From positions 1 to 49,271 of the forward strand of contig CAYUSA010000019.1 of the NCBI GenBank assembly GCA_964447335.1: a stretch of 49,271 nucleotides of DNA, read 5' to 3'. Origin of the DNA: HRBIN12 sp964447335. Lineage in GTDB: Bacteria; Actinomycetota; UBA4738; HRBIN12. Position 1 is the stretch's first letter. Each line of letters begins with the position of its first letter. The position numbers and the translations under genes are program-made. The notes under the pieces are model-generated. The model searched no databases. It was not told the DNA's origin and was given only the letters and a program-made list of their open reading frames with translations. Shown piece after piece: positions 1-6,651 of this stretch.

Positions 1-1489
1 TGTCGACGATGGCGCCGAAGTCGGCGTGGAAGCGGGCGTGCAGGATCTTGCCGAAGTGCTCCAGCTCGAATCCGGAGTCGGCCGCTTTGGTCGACAGCCG
101 GATCCATGCGATGTCCCGCTGACCGATGTGCTGTACTCCGGATGCACCGTTCACGAAGAAGTGGATCTGTCGCTCGAGAACCGGCTCGAAGTCCTTCTCC
201 ATCCGGCGGCCAGCGACGTCTACGACGATCCCCAGGTCCATGTTCCCCTGCGGCTCCACGTCCGAGAAGTCGGGACCGACCACTTCGATCTTGCCGTCCG
301 TCACCTCGTCGAGCCCGGCCATGCGCAGGTGCTCGAAGGCCCGCGAGTTCTTACCACCGAACTCGACTCGCATGTCTGCCTTGCGGACGACCTCGCCTTC
401 GAAGGCGGATCCGTAGGGCATCGGTACCGGTACGTCGGCGATGTGTACCTTCACTCCGCGTACCTCGATGCACTTCTGGACAAGACGCTCCGCCCGCTCG
501 AGGTCGTCGACTCCCTCGATCTCGTTGAACGGCATGCTCACGACGTGCTCGTAGGTCGTCACGCCGGTTGGGAGGATCTGCGGGGTCACGGTGTCGGCTA
601 TGACCGGGAACCCGAAGTTGATGGCGCCCGCCGCGGCGGCGTACTTCAGGTCATCCACCTCGCCCAAAGCAAGGACGAAGGCAAAGACCCGACCCTTGTT
701 GTAGAGCAGGATCTCTCGTCCCTGCCCGCCTTTCAGGCCTCCGAATGTGAGTGCAGAGCGGGTGGCGAAACCCAGGGCGTAGATGGCGCTGATGGTGTCG
801 GTGCCGAAAGGGACCGTGTAGGTGTCGTAGCCGAGTTCGACACCCCCTTCGATGAGCTGATGGATGATGCTGCGCCCGTTGACGTTGCCCGATAGGAAGC
901 ACAGGATGTTGCGTTTCTGCAACTCACGCACGATCCGCACGGCGACTTCGTTCGACTTGGCACAGCCGACGATGGCGGCGAATCCCGGCATGCGTCCATC
1001 CACGAGCTGGATGCCCCACGACCGAAGCTGGATGTCGTCGATCGCTCCGTTGAGGCGGCCGTTCGGGGCCTCCTTCTCGGCGCCATTGGCGTCGGGACTC
1101 GTGAAGGCGGGTCCACCTGCGTGCTCGAAGCCGGGCATAACCTCCGGTTGCTGTCCATCGACATAGCGGATCGCTTCGATGGTCTCCGCGGCGAGCAGCG
1201 TTGCCATACCGCTATCGAGCGTCTCACCAAGGTACGGGGTCCACTGATGATCGGCGGGGAGAGGGTGCAGTAGATCGCGGGCACGGGCCACCACATCCGT
1301 GAGTTGCCCGAGGGTCGCGACCTCGATGCCCGTCATGCCCAGGATCACCGGAAGGTGATAGGCGGTGCTGGGGAAGGCGACCGGGGTCTCGGCACCCTTC
1401 TCCTCGAGAGCTCTGGTCAGCATGGCCTGGGCTTCCGACACCAACGCGTTGGCCCCCCGGATGGCACGTGTGGCGATGTATCTGGACAT
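1..1489 (-). CDS. acsB: Acetyl-CoA synthase catalytic subunit (CODH/ACS beta), 3' end off the window
   Basis: AcsB joins CO from CODH, a methyl group from the corrinoid protein and CoA into acetyl-CoA, the last step of the Wood-Ljungdahl pathway. The minus-strand frame opens at ATG 1489 (MSRYIATRAIRGANALV) and stays open to the window edge, about 496 residues. Segments such as AFPSTAYHLPVI, GRMPGFAAIVG, GKIEVVGPDF and DIAWIRLSTKAA follow the Moorella AcsB domain order (from memory). The A-cluster cysteines lie in the C-terminal third and are beyond the edge, so catalytic competence cannot be judged. The start is 18 nt after the cooS stop, with a GGGAGAGG Shine-Dalgarno in the gap, so the two genes are one operon. 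The partial length is normal; the product is recognised with high confidence. Confidence 0.93.
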   Translation of the reverse strand, partial: MSRYIATRAIRGANALVSEAQAMLTRALEEKGAETPVAFPSTAYHLPVILGMTGIEVATLGQLTDVVARARDLLHPLPADHQWTPYLGETLDSGMATLLAAETIEAIRYVDGQQPEVMPGFEHAGGPAFTSPDANGAEKEAPNGRLNGAIDDIQLRSWGIQLVDGRMPGFAAIVGCAKSNEVAVRIVRELQKRNILCFLSGNVNGRSIIHQLIEGGVELGYDTYTVPFGTDTISAIYALGFATRSALTFGGLKGGQGREILLYNKGRVFAFVLALGEVDDLKYAAAAGAINFGFPVIADTVTPQILPTGVTTYEHVVSMPFNEIEGVDDLERAERLVQKCIEVRGVKVHIADVPVPMPYGSAFEGEVVRKADMRVEFGGKNSRAFEHLRMAGLDEVTDGKIEVVGPDFSDVEPQGNMDLGIVVDVAGRRMEKDFEPVLERQIHFFVNGASGVQHIGQRDIAWIRLSTKAADSGFELEHFGKILHARFHADFGAIVD

Positions 1490-1507
1490 GAGTCGCGCGC
1501 CTCTCCC

Positions 1508-3544
1508 TTACGTGACCGTTCCGTAGATCGCCAACCGTCGCTCCGCCAACGGGAGTGCTTCGAGTTCCCTGGTACGCGCATCTCCGCTCTTCCCGAATCT
1601 GGTCGGGTCGTACGCGGCGAGGCCGAGCGCGGCTCGCTTGGCATCGATGTGAGCGAGGGTGCGTGTGATGATCTCGTCGGCATCATCGAGGAACTCCAGC
1701 TTGCCGCCGTAGAGTTCCTCCCAACCAGCGCGCATGTAGTCGGCAACCACCACGCTCTCGGGCACCTTCTCCTTCCTGCCTTCGACCGGGTTCGAGCCGC
1801 CCATGATCACGTAGACGCCGGAGGCGACGCAGTACGTGGCGATCGAGAGCGCCTTCTCGCTCATCCACTCCGGAGCGATGCCGACCGCCGGGACCTCGTC
1901 GATGTCGTCTCCCAATCCGCCCTCCGCCACCATCTGTGTGAGCACCGTCAGGATGCGCGTGTTGTCCACGCAAGACCCCATGTGGAGTACGGGCGGGATC
2001 CCCACGGTTTCGCAGATCTCGCGCAATCCTGGGCCGACCCTCTCCAGGCCGGCGTCACCGACCAGGAAGCCGGCCTTCGCGCTGGCGATGGCGCTACAGC
2101 CCGTCTCGACCACCAGCACGTCCTGCTTCAGCAGCGCAGAGGTGATGGCGATATGCATGGAATCGTGCTGGACACGAGGGTTGGTGCACCCGACGATGGC
2201 GGCAACACCCCGTATCCGACCGGAGATGATGGCGTCGTTGAGTGGCCGGAAGGATCCCCGGTACGCGCCGCCGAGCATGTAGTTGATGTACTCGTGGGAG
2301 AAGCCCGGGGTGAGTGTGTTCCGGTAGTCCGGTATGTGGGTCTCGCCCCGGTTCTGATAGTTGTCGATGGCGAACCGCAGGATGTCCTTCGCGATGGTCA
2401 TCGCGCGGTGTTCGTCGAACTCCATGTGGGTGGCACCCTTGATCTTGACCTTCGGGGAGGTGGTCACGATCTTGGTGTGGAAGCCCTCCGCTAGACTCAC
2501 CAAGGCCTGCATGATGCACTGCACGTCGACGACCATGGCTTCGATCGCTCCGGTGAGGATGGCCAGCTCCTGCTGGAGGAAGTTGCCAGCCGCGGGGATC
2601 CCCTGTCGCATGAGGATCTCGTTCGCCGTGCAGCAGATACCCGCCAGGTTGATGCCCTGCGCGCCGGCGGCTTTGGCGTACTCGACGATCTCAGGGTCCT
2701 GGCTGGCGGCGACGATCATCTCGCTCAGGGTTGGCTCATGGCCGTGGACGACGACGTTGACCATGTCGTCCTTCAGAACGCCGAGGTTGGCTTCTCCCAG
2801 GAGGGGAGCCGGCGTTCCGAACAGGATGTCGGACACGTCGGTCGCGATCATGCTGCCACCCCAGCCGTCTGCCAGAGCGGTGCGTATGGCGTGGTGCAGT
2901 AGGTGACTGGCGTCCTGGTCGTCACCCATGTGGGTGCGATGCAGGGCTTCGACGACCTCCCGATCGATCCCCCGTGGGACGACGCCGCGTTCCTCCCACA
3001 GCGCCCTGCGCTTCGGCGGGGCCCGCCGGGTTGGTGCGATCTCGCCGCGCTGCTGTCCGAACTGCTCGAGGTAGAGATCGGCGAGCTCGTCCGCGATCTC
3101 TTCTGGGGCACGACCCTCGACGGCTATGCCGTACTCGCTCGCCACGGTCCGGAGCTTGGCCACGTCGCGGATGGCATACCCCTCCGTCTCTCCGTTGGCC
3201 ACGGCCTTGAGCGTGAACGCCATGTCACGCCCGTGGTCGGAGTGCGCCGCCGACCCTGCGGCCACGGCTCGGATGAAGTTCCTCGACTGGATCGTGTCGA
3301 TGGTGGCTCCGCAGATCCCCGTCGATCCATCCTTGGTCAGGCGACAGGGGCCCATCCCACACAGACTGCAGCACATCCCCACCGCGCCGATGCCGCAGGG
3401 AGCCAGGGCGTCCGCACGGCTGAAGGCGGTCGAAGCGCCGATCTCATCGGCCAGGGCCAGCATCGCCTGGGCCGCAGGATCGACCGATGATTCCTGTGGG
3501 CTGCGTCTTCCCCTCCGCGGGGAGGTTCCTTCCCGCTCGGCCAT
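1508..3544 (-). CDS. acsA: Anaerobic Ni-Fe-S carbon monoxide dehydrogenase (CODH/ACS alpha partner)
   Basis: CooS/AcsA catalyses reversible CO2 reduction to CO at a Ni-Fe-S C-cluster; within CODH/ACS the CO passes to AcsB. The 678-aa product has family length. The N-terminal cysteines for the D and B clusters are present (C50, C58/C59, C62, C67, C78). The C-cluster ligands are also in place: H269 in VHGHEP, C304/C305 in GICCTANE, C343 in DVQCIMQ, C453 in VGCTNPR, C483 in ETGCSAIA and C525 in MGSCVDN. The ATG is preceded by GAGGGGGA. It sits between an HMA-fold gene (12 nt upstream) and acsB (18 nt downstream), which argues for an ACS-associated AcsA rather than a stand-alone CooS. No cooC or cooT is visible in this window. 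Confidence 0.96.
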   Translation of the reverse strand: MAEREGTSPRRGRRSPQESSVDPAAQAMLALADEIGASTAFSRADALAPCGIGAVGMCCSLCGMGPCRLTKDGSTGICGATIDTIQSRNFIRAVAAGSAAHSDHGRDMAFTLKAVANGETEGYAIRDVAKLRTVASEYGIAVEGRAPEEIADELADLYLEQFGQQRGEIAPTRRAPPKRRALWEERGVVPRGIDREVVEALHRTHMGDDQDASHLLHHAIRTALADGWGGSMIATDVSDILFGTPAPLLGEANLGVLKDDMVNVVVHGHEPTLSEMIVAASQDPEIVEYAKAAGAQGINLAGICCTANEILMRQGIPAAGNFLQQELAILTGAIEAMVVDVQCIMQALVSLAEGFHTKIVTTSPKVKIKGATHMEFDEHRAMTIAKDILRFAIDNYQNRGETHIPDYRNTLTPGFSHEYINYMLGGAYRGSFRPLNDAIISGRIRGVAAIVGCTNPRVQHDSMHIAITSALLKQDVLVVETGCSAIASAKAGFLVGDAGLERVGPGLREICETVGIPPVLHMGSCVDNTRILTVLTQMVAEGGLGDDIDEVPAVGIAPEWMSEKALSIATYCVASGVYVIMGGSNPVEGRKEKVPESVVVADYMRAGWEELYGGKLEFLDDADEIITRTLAHIDAKRAALGLAAYDPTRFGKSGDARTRELEALPLAERRLAIYGTVT

Positions 3545-3556
3545 GGTGACTCCCCC

Positions 3557-3934
3557 TCACTCCTCCTTCATCTCGGTCGGCTCTGTCCGGGGCGGCGCGG
3601 CAGCCTTCAGCTCTTGCCGGAAGGCGACGGCGGAACCTGACGGCGCAATGCTCGTGGTGTGTCGCCGGTATCGTCCGTCCGCGGCTGTTCTGTCGGTTGC
3701 AGGTTCACCCGATTCCATGGGCACGGGTAGTTCGGAGAGGTACCCGGCCTCGTCGAGCCGCCGCTCGAGGACCTCTGCCGACGTGTACTCGGCGTCGAAG
3801 TCGATCTCGACGACACCGAAGGCACTCGAGGCGTAGACGGCGCGCACGCCCGGCACGTCGTGAAGGATGCGCCGAACCTCCACCACGTGGTGGTCGGCAT
3901 ACATAGCCGGGACGTCGATGATGACCGACGTCAT
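3557..3934 (-). CDS. Heavy-metal-associated (HMA) fold protein lacking the CxxC motif
   Basis: First gene of the CODH/ACS operon, ending 12 nt before cooS. The N-terminal 70 residues show the ferredoxin-like HMA pattern (SVIIDVPAMYADHHVVEVRRIL, then GVRAVYASSAFGVVEIDFD and a second helix LERRLDEAGY). Where metallochaperones have GMxCxxC this protein has PAMYADHH, so the usual Cu/Zn-binding cysteines are absent and a Tyr/His-His stretch takes their place. The remaining 55 residues are Arg/Ala-rich and probably disordered. The start at 3934 has GCGAGGGATGAC upstream; ATG 3949 is possible but has no clear ribosome site. A role in Ni delivery or CODH maturation is inferred only from position. Confidence 0.75.
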   Translation of the reverse strand: MTSVIIDVPAMYADHHVVEVRRILHDVPGVRAVYASSAFGVVEIDFDAEYTSAEVLERRLDEAGYLSELPVPMESGEPATDRTAADGRYRRHTTSIAPSGSAVAFRQELKAAAPPRTEPTEMKEE

Positions 3935-3949
3935 GTCATCCCTCGCCAT

Positions 3950-4231
3950 CGGATCGGTTCATGTCGAGGTCCGGGTGTCGTCGCCCGGGCCTCGACCGAT
4001 GCGGTACGGGTCCTTCGGAATGGACTGCGTCACTTCGTGGTCAGACTACCCCAACGAAGGTTCCGGCCAGACTGGGCCGAATGGCCCGTATCGGGTGTTC
4101 CGAACTGCCCTGCCGGTCCCCCGATGCCTCCACAACGGAAGAGGCGCAGCCGCCGGAACCACGTCCGGGAACAGGGGTTGGACGGGCTCGGCGTTGGGGC
4201 GTCGACAGGCCTCGAAACGGTGGGACAGGGA
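3950..4231. other. Region without a recognisable gene
   Basis: The stretch lies between the first CODH operon gene and the malic-enzyme remnant. Open frames run through it on both strands, but none has a good ribosome site or a recognisable protein. It probably carries the CODH operon promoter on the minus strand. I could not identify clear -35/-10 boxes. Confidence 0.4.
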
Positions 4232-4705
4232 CTACGGTCCCGCCCCGCTCCCAGCTTCGGGCGGGGGTGGAGGGATCGGGCGGCTCTCCATCAAGAGGGC
4301 AGTGGTCGCCCGGGCTGCCTCGACGAGCCGGCGGACCGAGGCCGCCAGGTCGTCTTCCGGGATGTCGAGGTCTGTCACCCCTTCTGCGACAGCCGTGCGG
4401 GCGGTGGCCAACGCCACCTTCGGTACGACCTCCCGTCCATCCACCGTCGGCAGGATGTAGTCGTCCTTTCCGCCCTCGCTCGGCTGCGCAACCGGCCAGC
4501 TGGTGGGCGGCGGCGATGGCCATCCCGTGGGTGATGGTCCGGGCTCGGATGTCCAGCACTCCCCGGAAGATCCCGGGGAACCCGAGCGAGTTGTTGACCT
4601 GCTTGGGGAAGTCGCTCCGGCCGGTGGCCACCACCCGGGCACCCGGGGCCTGCGCCTCCGGCGATAGCACCTTCCACCATGTCGGGGTTGGTGGTGGCGA
4701 GGAGG
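4232..4705 (-). pseudogene. Malic enzyme C-terminal remnant with frameshifts
   Basis: Three minus-strand frames together read as the NAD-binding C-terminal half of malic enzyme. They are LATTNPDMVEGA (around 4665-4705), then ARVVATGRSDFPKQVNN, LGFPGIFRGVLDIRAR and THGMAIAAAHQLA, then DYILPTVDGREVVPKVALATA ending at the TAG of 4232-4234. The family sequence NP-x-PEI ... ATGRSDFPNQVNN ... FPGIFRGALD ... DYIIPxxxxxxVAPxVA is recognisable in order. At least two frame changes are needed, one near 4665 and one near 4475. The N-terminal half (malate-binding domain) is missing. The truncated end lies about 60 nt from the tRNA-Sec-derived repeat at 4767, suggesting the gene was cut when sequence was inserted or lost there. 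Confidence 0.82.
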
Positions 4706-4766
4706 GGCAGGCTTGGTTGGCCGGCCGGGGGGCTATAGCCAAGGTAGCGAATCATATGCATGTGAT

Positions 4767-4789
4767 CTCGCGGAGGCGGACGGGAATCG
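4767..4789 (-). repeat. 23-bp copy of the tRNA-Sec 3' end (attachment-site remnant)
   Basis: These 23 bases are identical, and in the same orientation, to 11486-11508. That segment covers the 3' side of the T-loop and T-stem, the 3' acceptor strand and the discriminator of the tRNA-Sec gene. Flanking bases diverge at once on both sides. A second copy of a tRNA 3' end is what tyrosine-recombinase integration leaves behind. No integrase gene is visible between the two copies, so this is read as a scar. Confidence 0.75.
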
Positions 4790-4999
4790 GGTCAAACCTC
4801 ACCGACCAGCTCAAGAGGTTACGGCGGATCGTGAGAGGCACCGACTAGGGCCGGGACATGTCGAAAAGGTGGCAGAGATGATGGCAGACATGCTTCCCGT
4901 ACCCGAACGCTGCCATCCATGCTCCCTCTGACGGAGTCTAGACGGCACGGGGCCGTCCGGGTGGCCGATGAGCCTGTTCATGGCCGCGCTGTTCATCTC

Positions 5000-5179
5000 A
5001 TGGTCGCGCTTCTCATCGGTATCACTTCGATGCTCCCAGCCCTTGTGGTGCGTCACCGGGAGCGAGAGCGCGGCTCCCAGGCAGGCCAGAAGCTGGCGCG
5101 CCGTGCCGTCAGGTGGGCCGAGCTGGGGGCGTGTATCTCGGGATTGGTGATCGTGACCGCGGCCAGCCGCGGCCTATGA
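5000..5179 (+). CDS. Possible small membrane protein
   Basis: A 59-aa frame (MVALLIGITSMLPALVV ... ACISGLVIVTAASRGL) has two hydrophobic segments around a basic, RE-rich middle, the layout of a small two-helix membrane protein. There is no convincing Shine-Dalgarno before ATG 5000, and the frame stays open upstream to about 4919. It lies in the low-GC, gene-poor stretch between the attachment-site copy and the next solid gene. It may be an accidental frame; the rest of 4790-5266 shows nothing recognisable. Confidence 0.28.
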   Translation: MVALLIGITSMLPALVVRHRERERGSQAGQKLARRAVRWAELGACISGLVIVTAASRGL

Positions 5180-5266
5180 GCTGCTGCTCCGAACCCAAGG
5201 GACATCCAGCAACGCTCGCGCACCCCGAGCGTCCAGGTCTTTCGGCACAGCGGCTCACCGGCTTCC

Positions 5267-6118
5267 CTAAGGGATCCATTCCTCGTCGGGCAGTCGTGCC
5301 CACACCCGCGTGAAACGGACCCCCGTCCCCGCTTGTTCCGCTTCGACGGTGAGACCCGCATAGGTGTAGACGTCGTACCCCTCAGGATCCTCAGCCACCA
5401 CGACCTTGAGACCGTTCGCGAAGCCGATAAGCGAGACGTCGGCGCCGGCCGGCGCGCAGATGATGCTCACGCGCTCAACCGTCTCGATCCTCGCGTCCGT
5501 CCCTTGCTTGAGGGTCTCGTGCATCCCGCCCGGGTCCTGACGTTCGAGACTGAAGTCGCCGCCCGGTTCCACGAAGAACCCGTAGCCCACGAGCTCATCC
5601 TGCCCCCCAGCGGCCGGGCCGAGGCACATCACGCCCACGCCCGTTCCCGGCTTCGTCATCTCGACGACCTCGGCCCTGATGCCCACGGCGTACGCTGTCC
5701 GAACGAACTCGCCAACGCTCGTGTTCAGCCGGTAGTCGGTGTTCTTGACCATGACCCGGTACGCACCTGCCACATGGTCGTACCTGGCGCCCTGGGTCTC
5801 ACCGATGTTGAACGGTTCGACCCCCTCGCGGAAGTCAACGTTGATCAGTTCGTGAGGCAGGGCAATGTACGTGACCATGTACAGACCCACGTACAGAGCC
5901 ACGTACGCGACCCCGATCCAGGCGAACGTCCACGCGAAGATCGGTTTGGGGATCTCCCCGGCGCGCCACCGGCGATAGGACCGGATCGCGAAGAACCCGG
6001 GGACGATGAGGAAGAGGAAGCCGCCGACGATCCCCACGATCGCCCAGGTTCGACCCGCCCTTCTTTGCCTGGGGGGTTCTGACGTGGGGGGAGGAGGGAG
6101 CGAACCCTGGTGTGCCAT
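5267..6118 (-). CDS. Membrane-anchored protein of unknown function
   Basis: The 283-aa product starts at ATG 6118 with GGAGGTG eight bases upstream; longer starts in the frame lack a ribosome site. It begins with a short Pro-rich cytoplasmic tail, then two transmembrane helices (AIVGIVGGFLFLIVPGFF and FAWTFAWIGVAYVALYVGLYM) separated by a basic loop (RSYRRWRAGE), then about 190 residues of predicted exported domain. The exported part contains YRVMVKNTDY, VGVMCLGPA and SIICAPAGADVSLIGFA and may form a beta-rich fold. I do not recognise a family and assign no function. The gene has lower GC than genes to its right and no operon partner. Confidence 0.75.
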   Translation of the reverse strand: MAHQGSLPPPPTSEPPRQRRAGRTWAIVGIVGGFLFLIVPGFFAIRSYRRWRAGEIPKPIFAWTFAWIGVAYVALYVGLYMVTYIALPHELINVDFREGVEPFNIGETQGARYDHVAGAYRVMVKNTDYRLNTSVGEFVRTAYAVGIRAEVVEMTKPGTGVGVMCLGPAAGGQDELVGYGFFVEPGGDFSLERQDPGGMHETLKQGTDARIETVERVSIICAPAGADVSLIGFANGLKVVVAEDPEGYDVYTYAGLTVEAEQAGTGVRFTRVWARLPDEEWIP

Positions 6119-6273
6119 GCTGCGGCACCTCCAACGATCCACCGCTACTGCACGCCGTTGGCTCATGCCACATGCGAGCAGGCGCGTTGAGCATCGCGCC
6201 GGCAAGTCGTTCCCGCCAGGGCCGGATGCCCCTTCGAGGGGTGGGGCTGCCAGGCACGGCCGAGCAGCGGCGC

Positions 6274-6587
6274 CTACCCCGGGGCGAGCATCCACAGCTC
6301 GCGGCCGGTCGCACGGCTCGTCGCGCTGAGGAAGACCTTCCCCCCGACGTCTGTGATCCATTCAGGGTTCGAGCCCTCCGCGCCGCGGTACAGGTCTTCC
6401 ACGAGGACGGTCCCAGCCTCGGTCCCGTCGCTCGTCCACAGCTCACGTCCGTGCGTGCCGTCCCTGGCTGTGAAGAACAGCGCGCCCCCGACGTCGCTGA
6501 GCCGGAAGGGATAGGAGTCTCCCGATCCCGGCCGGAGGCTCTTGACCATGACGGTCCGGCTTTGGTCCCGTCGCTGTTCAACAGCTC
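6274..6587 (-). pseudogene. ELWxxDGT-repeat protein remnant, frameshifted
   Basis: The minus strand encodes three consecutive units of the ELWxxDGT beta-propeller-like repeat: ELLNSDGTKAG, then TVMVKSLRPGSGDSY / GRELWTSDGTEAGTVLVEDL, then GKVFLSATSRATGRELW ending in MLAPG. Between the first DGTxAG and TVMVK a single base is missing, which breaks the frame. Family members carry many such repeats behind a signal peptide; here only the last copies survive. No upstream part is found before the divergent gene at 6652, so this is the tail of a decayed surface protein. Confidence 0.8.
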
Positions 6588-6651
6588 AGGCCGTTCTACT
6601 CTCGCGTGGTCGCAGGGCTATGCTCGCCTTGGAGGAGCCGTGGCCGAGGCG

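Noticed and set aside
26..895. 289-aa plus-strand open frame at the left edge
   Set aside because: It is the antisense shadow of acsB; the minus frame matches acetyl-CoA synthase throughout.
4790..4849. Frame ending SNLTDQLKRLRRIVRGTD right of the selC repeat, considered as an integrase tail
   Set aside because: Only about 18 residues are available and they do not show tyrosine or serine recombinase motifs.
4811..5056. 81-aa minus frame near the selC repeat
   Set aside because: No ribosome site and no recognisable domain; it overlaps another equally weak frame.
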